Part shown: positions 45,841-54,648 of the stretch, piece by piece
Position numbering within the stretch: the first letter of the stretch is position 1
Layout of the letters: each line of letters starts with the position of its first letter
Assembly (NCBI GenBank): GCA_049317465.1
Contig: JBMOIF010000003.1
Location: 20,522 to 84,521, forward strand
Reading direction: 5' to 3'
DNA from: CAIQIA01 sp049317465
Lineage (GTDB): Bacteria; Cyanobacteriota; Cyanobacteriia; PCC-6307; Cyanobiaceae
DNA length: 64,000 nt
Translations under genes and position numbers: made by a program
Notes under the pieces: model-generated
Database searches by the model: none
What the model was told of the DNA's origin: nothing
What the model saw: the letters and a program-made list of their open reading frames with translations, nothing else

Positions 45841-47361
45841 ATGATGAACGAGCCCGTGGCGCCGTCACACGTCCGTCCCGATTCCCCTGACGCCCCTGAC
45901 CGACCGCAGGAAGCCTGCGGCGTCTTCGCTGTGCTGGCGGCGGCCGAACCCGTGGCGAGTCTCTGCTATTTCGGTCTCTACGCCCTGCAGCACCGGGGTC
46001 AGGAGTCGGCGGGCATCGCCGTCTTCGACCGGCAGAAGGTGCGTCTGCACAAGGACATGGGCCTGGTCAGCCAGGTGTTCGACCAGGACGTGCTCGAGCG
46101 CCTGCCGGGCAGCCAGGCTGTGGGCCACACCCGCTACTCCACCACCGGCAGCTCCCGGGTCTGCAACGCCCAGCCCCTGGTGCTGATGACCCGCCTGGGT
46201 CCCTTCGCCCTGGCCCACAACGGCAACCTGGTGAACACCGTCACCCTGCGCGACGAGCTCTCCCAGGAGGGGTTCTGCACCTCCACCAGCACCGACAGTG
46301 AACTGATCGCCTTCGCCGTGCAGCGCCAGGTCAACGCTGGCCTGGGCTGGGATGAGGCGATCATGGCCGCGGCGGCCCGCTGCCGCGGGGCCTTCAGCCT
46401 CGCCATCGGCACCCCAGATGCCCTCTACGCCCTGCGCGACGACCACGGCCTGCGGCCGCTCGTCTTCGGTCGCCTCGGCGACGAGCCGGGCGCCGGCTGG
46501 GTCGTGAGCAGCGAGACCTGCGGACTCGACATCATCGGCGCCACCCGTGTGGATGATGTGGGGGCGGGGGAGCTGGTGCGCTTCCGCGCCGGTGAGGCCG
46601 AACCCCTGCGGCGCCGCTGGGCCGAGGCGACACCGCACCTGTGCGTCTTCGAGCTCATCTACTTCGCCCGGCCCGACAGCTGTTTCTTCGGCGAATCCCT
46701 GTACAGCTACCGCCGCCGCATCGGCCAGCAGCTGGCGCGGGAGTCGCCGGTCGAGGCCGATCTGGTGATCGGTGTGCCCGATTCGGGCATTCCTGCCGCC
46801 ATCGGCTTCTCCCAGATCAGCGGCATTCCCTTCGGCGATGGCCTGATCAAGAACCGCTACGTCGGCCGCACCTTCATCCAGCCCACCCAGGCGATGCGCG
46901 AGGCCGGCATCCGCGTCAAGCTCAATCCCCTGCGCGATGTGCTCGAAGGTCAGCGCATCGTCGTCGTTGACGACTCGATCGTGCGCGGCACCACCAGCCG
47001 CAAGCTGGTGCAGGCGTTCCGGGATGCCGGTGCCCGCGAGGTGCACATGCGCATCAGTTCGCCGCCGGTCACCCACCCCTGCTTCTACGGCATCGACACC
47101 GACAGCCAGGATCAGCTCATCGCTGCCCGGCTCGACCAGGCCGCCATCGCCGCCCACCTGGGGGTTGATTCCCTCGGCTATCTCAGCCGTGAGGGGATGG
47201 TCGCCTGCGCCAGGGCCGAGGCCGGCCAGTTCTGCACCGCCTGCTTCGACGGTGACTACCCGATCCCGGTGGAAGAGGGGCTGAAGGCCAGCAAGCTGAT
47301 GCTGGAGCCGGCTCCCCTCAGCGCTGGCGCAGCTCCTGCCGTCGCTGGTCCACCAGCGTAG
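45841..47361 (+). CDS. purF: Amidophosphoribosyltransferase
   Basis: 506 residues. A propeptide of 25 residues ends before Cys26 (QEACGVFAVL), the catalytic cysteine of the glutaminase domain; FELIYFARPDS and the PRPP loop VVVDDSIVRGTTSRKLV mark the transferase domain. Four cysteines near the C-terminus (including CTACF) suggest the iron-sulfur type. It makes phosphoribosylamine, the first step of purine synthesis. It is cotranscribed with purL. The last 44 bases overlap tail to tail with the TolC-family gene. Confidence 0.97.
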   Translation: MMNEPVAPSHVRPDSPDAPDRPQEACGVFAVLAAAEPVASLCYFGLYALQHRGQESAGIAVFDRQKVRLHKDMGLVSQVFDQDVLERLPGSQAVGHTRYSTTGSSRVCNAQPLVLMTRLGPFALAHNGNLVNTVTLRDELSQEGFCTSTSTDSELIAFAVQRQVNAGLGWDEAIMAAAARCRGAFSLAIGTPDALYALRDDHGLRPLVFGRLGDEPGAGWVVSSETCGLDIIGATRVDDVGAGELVRFRAGEAEPLRRRWAEATPHLCVFELIYFARPDSCFFGESLYSYRRRIGQQLARESPVEADLVIGVPDSGIPAAIGFSQISGIPFGDGLIKNRYVGRTFIQPTQAMREAGIRVKLNPLRDVLEGQRIVVVDDSIVRGTTSRKLVQAFRDAGAREVHMRISSPPVTHPCFYGIDTDSQDQLIAARLDQAAIAAHLGVDSLGYLSREGMVACARAEAGQFCTACFDGDYPIPVEEGLKASKLMLEPAPLSAGAAPAVAGPPA

Positions 47362-48772
47362 GAGCCCCCTCCGGCCAGCGGGCCGAATAGCGGTACAGCT
47401 CGGCCAGGGCCGTGTTGTGTTGCTCGCGGGCACCGGCTTCGGCCTCAAGGGCCTGGCGCAGCTTCTCGATCGTCTGCACCTGGGTCGTGGCATCGTTGCC
47501 GCGGCGGCTGTTCTCCAGGGCCGCTCGGGCGGCCCGCAGCTGCTCGCGGGTGCTGTCCAGCAGGATCCGGCTGGTGATGTAGCTCGCATGGCTGCTTTCC
47601 ACCTGTCGCGTCACCGTCAGCCGGTCGAGGGCAGCCTGCTGCAGCGACAGATCGGCCTGGCGCCGCAGGGCCGTCGCCTGGGCGCCGAGCACCCCGCCAT
47701 CGAACAGACGCCAGCTCAACTGCAGCCCGCCGTCGAGTCGCACGCTGCCGTTGCCGCCGCTGGTGGTGCTGCTGGGGGCCTCCAACGACTGAATGGAGTA
47801 GTTCTCGAGTTCCGATTTGAGCTGCCCCCGCAGCCCGAGGCTGGGCAGGTAACGGCTCTGCACCGCCCGCGCCGACCACGACAGGCCATCGGCGCCGGCC
47901 AGGCTGCGGCGGATCTCCTCCCGCAGCGCCAGCGCTTCGGTGATGGTGGCCGACCGGTCCAGGTCCCAGCTCCCGCTGGCCTGCAGCGGCTCGGCCGGCA
48001 GGGCGATCTCCCCCGGGGTCAGGCTCAGCAGTTCCGCCAGCTGGGCTGCCGTCCGCACCAGTGCGTCGTGGGTTCGCACGCGTGTTTCCACCAGGGCCAG
48101 CTCTTCGGTGCGCAGCTGCTCGTTGCCACCGGCGGTGTCCGCCAGGGCGCGGGCCAGCTTGTAGAGGCTGCGGTAGGCCTGCTCGAGCTCCTGCAGCTTC
48201 TGCAGCGCGTAGTAACGACTCTGGATGTCGAGGATCAGGTCGCGCGCCGTGATGTCGAACAGCAGCTCCTGGGCCTGCTGTCCCGCCAGGTTCGATCGCA
48301 GCCGTGGGGTGCGGCTGGGGTCGAAGAAGGTCCAGTCGAGGGTCAGCCGCGGCACGCTGTAGGCGCTGCTGCGCAGGTTGTTGGTGAGGCTGACGCCATC
48401 GAGGGTGTCGTTGCTGCTGTCGCGCTCCCGGACGCGGCGCCAGCCCACGAGGCCCGGATCATCGTTGTCGGCCAGCAGGGTCGGGGACCATTCGCGTCGG
48501 ATGGCGATGCCCTGCCATTGCAACGCCTGCAGCTGGTCGTAGTCGCGGGCGAGCCGCGGCTGCCGCTGCAGCCCCAGCATCACGGCCTCCTGCAGCGTCA
48601 GCCGGCGGGCGGTCTGCTCCAGCCGATCACCGAGCCGTTCCAGCCGCTCCTTCAGGATGCGCAGGCTGGCGTCGTCGGCCGGGCGTGCAATCCCAAGGCC
48701 GGGCTGCAGCAGCAGCAGCAGCCCCAGCAGGGCCGCGCCCCTGCCCCTCGGCGGCCTAGATCCCACTGCCAT
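47318..48772 (-). CDS. TolC-family outer membrane efflux protein
   Basis: 484 residues with a signal peptide (LLGLLLLLQPGLGIA, cut near residue 30) and two similar helical halves rich in Gln, Leu, Arg and Ala, each with an outer-membrane beta part (YSVPRLTLDWTFFDPSRTPRLRSN and VRLDGGLQLSWRLFDGGV). This is the repeated TolC plan; a trimer would form an outer-membrane and periplasmic channel. It overlaps the 3' end of the gyrA/parC-like gene by 17 bases in the same direction, so it is probably cotranscribed with it. No inner-membrane pump gene is next to it. Confidence 0.85.
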   Translation of the reverse strand: MAVGSRPPRGRGAALLGLLLLLQPGLGIARPADDASLRILKERLERLGDRLEQTARRLTLQEAVMLGLQRQPRLARDYDQLQALQWQGIAIRREWSPTLLADNDDPGLVGWRRVRERDSSNDTLDGVSLTNNLRSSAYSVPRLTLDWTFFDPSRTPRLRSNLAGQQAQELLFDITARDLILDIQSRYYALQKLQELEQAYRSLYKLARALADTAGGNEQLRTEELALVETRVRTHDALVRTAAQLAELLSLTPGEIALPAEPLQASGSWDLDRSATITEALALREEIRRSLAGADGLSWSARAVQSRYLPSLGLRGQLKSELENYSIQSLEAPSSTTSGGNGSVRLDGGLQLSWRLFDGGVLGAQATALRRQADLSLQQAALDRLTVTRQVESSHASYITSRILLDSTREQLRAARAALENSRRGNDATTQVQTIEKLRQALEAEAGAREQHNTALAELYRYSARWPEGAPTLVDQRRQELRQR

Positions 48773-51236
48773 CGACCAGCAGGGGAAGCAACCGCTGCAC
48801 GGTCTCGCCGGCGGGCAGCTCCAGCGCCGTTCCGGCGCCCCTGCCGTCTTCGATCGCCAGGGTGCTGCCGTCGAGCCGCAGGCAACCGCCCCCGGTCTCG
48901 ACCGTCAGCAGACCGCCGTTGTCGCTGCGCAGATCCACCAGCCGGTCCTGGCGATCGCTGAAGCGCAGGCCGATCTCGCCCAGGTCGCCCCGCTGGCAGT
49001 GGCGCAGGCCGGCGACCGCCAGCCGCTTCAGCCGTCCCATGGCACTCACCAGCAGCACCGTTCCCTGGGGTGGTGCGGCCGCAGCCCCCACGATCGTCTC
49101 CCCCGGCAGCCGTCGCATCAGAGTGGGCCCCTGGGCGCTGCGGCCCATCAGCGGCACGGTCGCGTCGTCGATGGGCAACCGCAGCAGCCGTCCGGTGCTG
49201 CTGGCCACCAGCAGGTCATCGCCGGGGCGGCAGCACACCACCCGCTCGAGCGCGACGCCATCCTTGAGCTTCAGCACCGACACCGCCCGGCCCGAGAGGT
49301 CGCGGCTTTCGGACCCGGCCAGGCGTTTGATGCGACCGTCGCTGCTCAGCAGCGCCAGGCTCAGGTCCTGGCCTTCATCGGCCGGCAGTGGCACCACATC
49401 AATGATCCGTTCGCCAGACCCTTCCAGGCTGTCCGGCAGAAAGCGCTCGATCGCCGCCGCCTGCTGGGCGGCGAACTCCCAGCGCAGCAGGGCCATCCGG
49501 CCGGTGTTGGTGAAGGCCAGCAGCAGCGGTGGCGGCTGCACCGGCAGGATCAGCCGTGCCGCCACCCCGGGGCTGCTCCAGGCCTGGGGCTCGTGCAGAC
49601 GCAGCCGACCCAGCACCTGGGGGGTGACGATGCGCAGAATGCCGTCGGCCTGCAGCACCAGGCGGCTGTCGCTGCCGAGGCTGGCCAGGGCCTGCTGGCG
49701 CTGGGCCCCCGCCGTCTGCCGCTGGGCCGTGCCGCGCTGGGCGACCAGTTCATCACCACCTTCCACCAGGCGGGTGCGACGGGGGCTGGCAAACCGTTTC
49801 CGCAGGCCCTTCAGCTCGCGCACCATGGTGTCGAGCAGCGTGTCCCGGTCGTCGAGCAGCTGGCTCAGGCGGGCCTGCTCCTGGCGCAGGTCGTCGAGCT
49901 CCTGGCGCAGGCTCTCCTGTTCCAGGCCCGTGAGCCGCCGCAGGGGCATCGCCAGCACGGCGTCGGCCTGGCGTTCGCTCAGGTCGAGGCGCACCTGCAG
50001 ACTCGCCCGGGCCGTGGCGGCATCGCGGGCGTCGCGGATCATCGTGATCACGGCGTTCAGGTCATCGAGGGCCTTGATCAGGCCTTCCACCACCTCGAGC
50101 CGGTCCTCGGTGCGCTTCAGCAGGAAGCGGGTGCGGCGCACCAGGGTCAGCTCGCGGTAGTCGAGAAAGTGCTGCAGCAGCTGCCGCAGACTCAGCTGCT
50201 GGGGCCGACCGTTCACCAGGGCCAGCAGAATCGCGCCGAAATTGCTCTGCAGGGCGGTGCGCCGCTCAAGTTCCCGCCGCAGGCTTTCGGGATCGGCATC
50301 GCGGCGCAGTTCCACCACGATGCGCATCCCCTCGCGGTCGCTCTCATCGCGGATGTCGGCGATGCCGTTGATGCGGCCGTCGTTGACCTGTTCGGCCAGT
50401 TTCTCGATCCACGACGATTTGCTGAGCTGGTAGGGAAGCTCGGTGATCACCACGGCGCTGCGGCGGTGGCGCCCCTTGCCCGGCTGCACCTCTTCGAGGT
50501 GGCTCACGCCGCGCATCGGGATGCTGCCCCTGCCCTGCAGGTAGGTGTCGCGCAGGCCGCTGCCGGTGAGCACCACACCACCGGTGGGGAAATCGGGCCC
50601 GGGCACCAGTTCGAGCAGCTTCTCGTCCGGCAGATCGGGCCTGCGGATCAGGGCGATCAGGGCATCCACCACCTCGCCGAGGTTGTGGGGCGGGATGCTG
50701 GTGGCCATGCCCACGGCGATGCCGCTGCATCCGTTGAGCAGCAGAAACGGCAGCTGGGCCGGCAGCACCGTCGGTTCCTGCTGCGAACCGTCGAAATTGG
50801 CCGCGAAGTCGACCGTGTCGCTGCCGATCTCCTCCAGCAGACCGAAGTGGGCGATCGGGGCGAGGCGGGTTTCGGTGTACCGCATCGCCGCCGGTGGATC
50901 GTCATCGACCGAGCCGAAATTGCCGTGGCCGTCGAGCAGGGGTTCGCGGCTCACGAAGGTCTGCACCAGCCGCACCAGCGCTTCGTAGACCGCCTGGTCG
51001 CCGTGGGGGTGGTATTTGCCCAGCACGTCCCCCACCACCCGGGCGCATTTGCGGTAGGGCCGGTCCGGCGTCAGCCCGAGTTCGTGCATCGCGAAGAGGA
51101 TGCGCCGCTGCACGGGCTTGAGGCCGTCCCGCACATCCGGCAGGGCCCGACCCACGATCACGCTCATCGCGTATTCGAGATACGAGCGCTGCATCTCCTG
51201 ATGCAGGGCGATCGGAACGATGCGCTCGTCCGCCAT
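48756..51236 (-). CDS. Type IIA topoisomerase subunit A (GyrA/ParC-like)
   Basis: 826 residues. The breakage-reunion domain has DGLKPVQRRILFAM, KYHPHGDQAVYEA and the catalytic Arg119-Tyr120 (MRYTE). The C-terminal part shows six similar beta-blade repeats, each with a TGR-like turn (for example AFTNTGRMALLRW, LSSDGRIKRL, ASSTGRLLRL, SAMGRLKRL). I do not see the QRRGGKG GyrA box, so it may be the topoisomerase IV-like paralogue, not the supercoiling gyrase. It stands in the conserved block where picocyanobacteria keep a gene annotated as gyrA/parC. Confidence 0.88.
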   Translation of the reverse strand: MADERIVPIALHQEMQRSYLEYAMSVIVGRALPDVRDGLKPVQRRILFAMHELGLTPDRPYRKCARVVGDVLGKYHPHGDQAVYEALVRLVQTFVSREPLLDGHGNFGSVDDDPPAAMRYTETRLAPIAHFGLLEEIGSDTVDFAANFDGSQQEPTVLPAQLPFLLLNGCSGIAVGMATSIPPHNLGEVVDALIALIRRPDLPDEKLLELVPGPDFPTGGVVLTGSGLRDTYLQGRGSIPMRGVSHLEEVQPGKGRHRRSAVVITELPYQLSKSSWIEKLAEQVNDGRINGIADIRDESDREGMRIVVELRRDADPESLRRELERRTALQSNFGAILLALVNGRPQQLSLRQLLQHFLDYRELTLVRRTRFLLKRTEDRLEVVEGLIKALDDLNAVITMIRDARDAATARASLQVRLDLSERQADAVLAMPLRRLTGLEQESLRQELDDLRQEQARLSQLLDDRDTLLDTMVRELKGLRKRFASPRRTRLVEGGDELVAQRGTAQRQTAGAQRQQALASLGSDSRLVLQADGILRIVTPQVLGRLRLHEPQAWSSPGVAARLILPVQPPPLLLAFTNTGRMALLRWEFAAQQAAAIERFLPDSLEGSGERIIDVVPLPADEGQDLSLALLSSDGRIKRLAGSESRDLSGRAVSVLKLKDGVALERVVCCRPGDDLLVASSTGRLLRLPIDDATVPLMGRSAQGPTLMRRLPGETIVGAAAAPPQGTVLLVSAMGRLKRLAVAGLRHCQRGDLGEIGLRFSDRQDRLVDLRSDNGGLLTVETGGGCLRLDGSTLAIEDGRGAGTALELPAGETVQRLLPLLVDGSGI

Positions 51237-51268
51237 CCCGGTCGCTGTCGTTGGAATCGGTGTGCGTC

Positions 51269-51274
51269 AGCCTA
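51269..51274 (-). promoter_or_regulatory. -10 hexamer TAGGCT for the gyrA/parC-like gene
   Basis: The minus strand reads TAGGCT 32 bases before the ATG at 51236. Confidence 0.35.
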
Positions 51275-51306
51275 CAGATGGTCTTCCGTTCCGACGCTCG
51301 ACGGGG

Positions 51307-52170
51307 TCAGTCGCCGCCGCTGCCCGCCAGGCCCTGGGCCCGGTCGACCGCAGTGCGCAGCCGTTCGTCGCGGAACATCGCCTGGGTGTCGCGCCGTAGC
51401 CGTTCACCCCAGAGCTGATCCTTCTGGTATTTGTCGAGCACGTAATCGGGTTCCTTCGCCAGGGCCTGCACCGCCAGCCCCACCGTCTCGGCGGTGGTGC
51501 GTCCCTGGCTGTACAGGGCCGCCGCCAGGGCGAGGGTGGGTTCGGCCGCACCGGGGCTGAGTTCGAGGGCCTTGCGCCAGCGGGCCACCGCCTCGCTCCC
51601 CTGTCCCATTTCGTAGAGCACGATGCCCTGGTTGTTGACGGCCTCCCAGAAGCTGCGCCGCAGCCCGGAGGCCTTCTCGAACGACCCCAGGGCCGTGCCC
51701 AGATCCCCCAGCTGGATCTGGGCATTGCCGAGGTCGAAGTAGGCGGCGGCATTGTTGCCGTCGAGGCGCAACCCCTCACGGATCAGCCGCTGGGCCTCCT
51801 CGGCCTTGCCCTTGCGCAGGTTCAGCGCCCCCTCGGCGAACCAGACCCCCGGGTTGGAGGGGTTGAGCTGCTTGGCCCGGCCCAGGGCCACGGCGGCGGC
51901 ATCGGCCTTGTCGCTGCGCAGCTGTGCCTCGGCCAGCACCAGCCAGGCGCGGGGATCGGAGGGCAGCACCTGCACCGCCAGTTCCGCCAGCCGTCGCGCC
52001 TCCTCGGCCTGGCCCATCTGCAGCAGTCCGGCGGCGGCACCGGCGATGCCCAGGCCCGCCTCGTTCAGCTCCTTGTTGCTCGGCACATAGACGTAGGGCA
52101 CCAGGGCCGAGGCCGGCAGCGGCATCAGACCTGCGGCCGCCGCCAGCAAGGGAAGCAGCCAGCGACGCAT
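51307..52170 (-). CDS. Exported TPR-repeat protein
   Basis: 287 residues with a signal peptide (RRWLLPLLAAAAGLMPLPASA) and about six TPR units, easily seen in AAGLLQMGQAEEARRLAELAVQVLPSDPRAW, then NPGVWFAEGALNLRKGKAEEA and NNAAAYFDLGNAQIQLGDLGTALGSF. TPR domains hold protein complexes; here it would act in the periplasm or thylakoid lumen. It belongs to the conserved block. It has its own -10 (TAGGCT) inside the end of queG. Confidence 0.82.
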   Translation of the reverse strand: MRRWLLPLLAAAAGLMPLPASALVPYVYVPSNKELNEAGLGIAGAAAGLLQMGQAEEARRLAELAVQVLPSDPRAWLVLAEAQLRSDKADAAAVALGRAKQLNPSNPGVWFAEGALNLRKGKAEEAQRLIREGLRLDGNNAAAYFDLGNAQIQLGDLGTALGSFEKASGLRRSFWEAVNNQGIVLYEMGQGSEAVARWRKALELSPGAAEPTLALAAALYSQGRTTAETVGLAVQALAKEPDYVLDKYQKDQLWGERLRRDTQAMFRDERLRTAVDRAQGLAGSGGD

Positions 52171-52192
52171 GGTTGTGTTCCGGAGTCATCCG

Positions 52193-52198
52193 AGCCTA
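52193..52198 (-). promoter_or_regulatory. -10 hexamer TAGGCT for the TPR gene
   Basis: The minus strand reads TAGGCT 22 bases before the ATG at 52170, overlapping the queG stop codon. It is the same hexamer as at the next gene. Confidence 0.35.
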
Positions 52199-53149
52199 GG
52201 GGTTGCGGGGGGTGCTGCCTGCCGCCGCCCGCAGGTTGCGCCGCCACATCCAGGGCCGGATGCGGCGCAGGGCCGAGGCCCGCAGGGCATCGTCCCAGCG
52301 GGCGTCGTCCCAGCTCAGCAGCGTGGCGCTGTCGCTCGACAACATCCAGTCGCGGGGCCGGCAGTCGGGATCGTCGGGGGCCGTCGGCAGATCCTGGTTC
52401 CAGGGGCAGGCCTCCTGGCAGAGGTCACAGCCGGCCACCCAGCCCTGCAGCTGCGCGGCGATGGCGGCGGGAAGTTCGGGCTCGCGGTTCTCGATCGTGT
52501 GGAAGGCGATGCAGCGGCGGCTGTCGACCACGAACGGCTCGGTGATCGCCCCGGTGGGGCAGGCCGGCAGGCAACGGCTGCAGCTGCCGCAACGGGGGCG
52601 GGCCGGTGCGTCGGCGGGCAGCGGCAGATCGGTGATCAGCGCCCCCAGCAGCAGCCACGACCCCCGACGGGAGTGGATCAGGTTGCCATGCTTGCCGATC
52701 CAGCCCAGGCCGGCCTCTTCGGCCCAGGCCTTCTCCATCAATGGGGCCGCATCGACGCAGACCCGCCAGCGGCAGTCGGGCTGCCGCTGCTGCAGCCAGC
52801 GCCCCAGCCGCCGCAGCCGCCCGTCGATGACGCGGTGGTAGTCGCGCCCCCAGCCATAACGGGCGATGCGTGGGGCCTGCGGTCGCTGCCGTTCGGGGCG
52901 GCTGTAGTCGAGGGCCACCAGCAGCAGGCTGGCGGCGCCGGGCAGCAGGGCCTGCACCTGCCGCCGCCGCGGATCGTGCATCCAGTCCAGGTCGGCGGCA
53001 TGGCCGGCCGCCAGCCAGCGTTCCAGGGCGTCACTGCGCAACCGCAGCCGCGGGCTGCCCGCGGCGCTGGCCAGCCCGGCCAGGGCGAAACCCTCGGCCA
53101 GCGCCTCGGCCTTGAGGTCGGCGGCCAGTGCAGGCAGGCGATCGTCCAT
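52196..53149 (-). CDS. queG: Epoxyqueuosine reductase QueG
   Basis: 317 residues. It has the QueG pattern: LLVALDYSRPE, GRDYHRVIDGRL, VCVDAAPLMEKAWAEEAGLGWIGKHGNLI, then two [4Fe-4S] clusters in CGSCSRCLPACPTGAI and CDLCQEACPWN. It carries out the last step of queuosine synthesis in tRNA, using cobalamin and iron-sulfur clusters. The ATG at 53149 faces the start of the divergent membrane protein gene; 49 bases separate them. Confidence 0.93.
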   Translation of the reverse strand: MDDRLPALAADLKAEALAEGFALAGLASAAGSPRLRLRSDALERWLAAGHAADLDWMHDPRRRQVQALLPGAASLLLVALDYSRPERQRPQAPRIARYGWGRDYHRVIDGRLRRLGRWLQQRQPDCRWRVCVDAAPLMEKAWAEEAGLGWIGKHGNLIHSRRGSWLLLGALITDLPLPADAPARPRCGSCSRCLPACPTGAITEPFVVDSRRCIAFHTIENREPELPAAIAAQLQGWVAGCDLCQEACPWNQDLPTAPDDPDCRPRDWMLSSDSATLLSWDDARWDDALRASALRRIRPWMWRRNLRAAAGSTPRNP

Positions 53150-53171
53150 CGGAGACGTTTCCCGGCGCCCG

Positions 53172-53177
53172 TACAGT
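53172..53177 (+). promoter_or_regulatory. -10 hexamer TACAGT for the HpsJ-like gene
   Basis: TACAGT in the queG divergent region; it would start transcription about 15 bases before the GTG at 53199. Confidence 0.42.
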
Positions 53178-53198
53178 TGCGCCGACAGGCATTCTCCC

Positions 53199-53849
53199 GT
53201 GAGTTCCTTCTCTCCCTCCCGTCTCCCCCTGATCCTGCGCTGGATGGGTGGCGTGCAGGTGCTCGTGCTGCTGCTGCAGCTGCTGTCGGTGCTCGTGGCC
53301 AACGCCTGGGGCGAGGAGGCCTTCCGGCAGCTGCTGGCCGACACCCTGATCAAGGGGGCCCCGGTGGCGCTGCTCGGTCTGCTGCTGATGCTCATCGCCG
53401 ACCGGCTGCACCAGCCCGGCCCCGACCGCACCCCCCTGCGCTGGACGGTGATGGTCCTCTCGGGGCTGCTGGCCCTGGGGCTGTTCTTCGCCGTGCCGGT
53501 GTCGGTGGCCGGCAACGGCATCCTCGAGAGCCAGGCCGACCAGGCGGTGACCCAGAAACGCACCGAGCTCGACCGGGCCCGGCAGGAAAGCCGCAATCCG
53601 CAGCTGATCGACGCCTTGACGGGTCAGCTGCGCCAGACGGGTCAGGTGCCCCCCGAGGCCACCGCCGCCCAGGTGCGCCAGCAGGTGCAGCGCTTCATCG
53701 ACGGGCGCCTCAACCAGCTGCAGCAGCAGCTCGACCAGGCCGAGCGGGCCCGCAGCCTCGCCCTCGGCCAGCGCCGCTTCAGCGGCACCGCCGTGGCTCT
53801 GGTGCTGGCCCTGGCGGCCGCCGCCCTGGCCGCGGCCGCGGTCCTCTGA
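53199..53849 (+). CDS. HpsJ-like small membrane protein
   Basis: 216 residues from the GTG at 53199. There are four hydrophobic segments (about 17-35, 48-66, 82-102 and 196-214) and a charged, Gln-rich coiled region between the last two (about 110-190). The pattern fits the HpsJ-like family of cyanobacterial membrane proteins that occupies this place in the conserved block. No enzymatic motif is seen. It is followed by a DUF502 gene on the same strand. Confidence 0.6.
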   Translation: MSSFSPSRLPLILRWMGGVQVLVLLLQLLSVLVANAWGEEAFRQLLADTLIKGAPVALLGLLLMLIADRLHQPGPDRTPLRWTVMVLSGLLALGLFFAVPVSVAGNGILESQADQAVTQKRTELDRARQESRNPQLIDALTGQLRQTGQVPPEATAAQVRQQVQRFIDGRLNQLQQQLDQAERARSLALGQRRFSGTAVALVLALAAAALAAAAVL

Positions 53850-53863
53850 CCTCGCCCCCTCGC

Positions 53864-53869
53864 TAAGTT
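53864..53869 (+). promoter_or_regulatory. -10 hexamer TAAGTT for the DUF502-nusB-ftsY run
   Basis: TAAGTT 35 bases before the GTG at 53904, just after the stop of the membrane protein gene. Confidence 0.4.
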
Positions 53870-53903
53870 GCACAGCAGACCGCGTCCCCCTGGATCTGCC
53901 TTG

Positions 53904-54644
53904 GTGCCGACCCGACCCAGCCCTGAGCCGCCGGTCACCGTGCGCCTCCAGAAGGACCTCAAGAACGACCTGATCGCCGGTCTTCTCGTCGTCATCCCCC
54001 TGGCGACCACGATCTGGCTGATCACGGTTGTCACCCGCTTCGTGGTGTCGTTCCTGACGTCGGTCCCGAAGCAGTTCAACCCCTTCAACACCCTCAATCC
54101 GCTCTGGCAGGAACTGATCAACCTGTCGGTTGGTCTGCTGGTGCCCCTGCTGGCGATCCTGCTCATCGGTCTGATGGCCCGCAACATCGTGGGCCGCTGG
54201 CTGCTCGACTTCGGCGAGGGCACCCTGGCCCGCATTCCGCTGGCGGGCGCCATCTACAAGACCCTCAAGCAGATCCTCGAGACCGTTCTGCGCGACAACA
54301 GCACCCGCTTCCGGCGGGTGGTGCTGGTGGAGTACCCCCGCGAGGGGCTGTTCGCCCTCGGCTTCGTGACCGGGGTTCTGGGGGCGGCGATGCAGGGGGG
54401 GTTCAGCCAGCCGATGCTGAGCGTGTTCATCCCCACCGCCCCCAACCCCACCACCGGCTGGTACTGCGTCGTGCCCGAGACGGCCGTGCGCGACCTCGAC
54501 ATGACCGTCGAGGATGCGTTCCGCACGATCATCTCGGCCGGCATCGTCAGTCCCGACGACAGGGAACCTCCGGCCAGCCGCAGCTTCGCCAGCCTGCTGG
54601 CCCAGCTGCGGCCGTCGTCCGCCACCGTGCCGCCCAAGGCCTGA
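53904..54644 (+). CDS. DUF502 family membrane protein
   Basis: 246 residues from the GTG at 53904. It has two membrane helices (IAGLLVVIPLATTIWLITVV and LLVPLLAILLIGLMA) and the family motifs PLAGAIYKTLKQ, VVLVEYPREGLFALGFVTG and IPTAPNPTTGWYCVVPE. DUF502 proteins are conserved in cyanobacteria and many other bacteria, but their role is not known. It lies 4 bases before nusB and is probably cotranscribed with it and ftsY. Confidence 0.88.
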   Translation: MPTRPSPEPPVTVRLQKDLKNDLIAGLLVVIPLATTIWLITVVTRFVVSFLTSVPKQFNPFNTLNPLWQELINLSVGLLVPLLAILLIGLMARNIVGRWLLDFGEGTLARIPLAGAIYKTLKQILETVLRDNSTRFRRVVLVEYPREGLFALGFVTGVLGAAMQGGFSQPMLSVFIPTAPNPTTGWYCVVPETAVRDLDMTVEDAFRTIISAGIVSPDDREPPASRSFASLLAQLRPSSATVPPKA

Positions 54645-54648
54645 ATCC

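Noticed and set aside
48657..51560. 967-residue plus-strand open frame opposite the gyrA/parC-like gene
   Set aside because: It is a GC-rich shadow frame, with low-complexity Gln/Ala/Gly/His-rich protein, opposite a complete and conserved gene.
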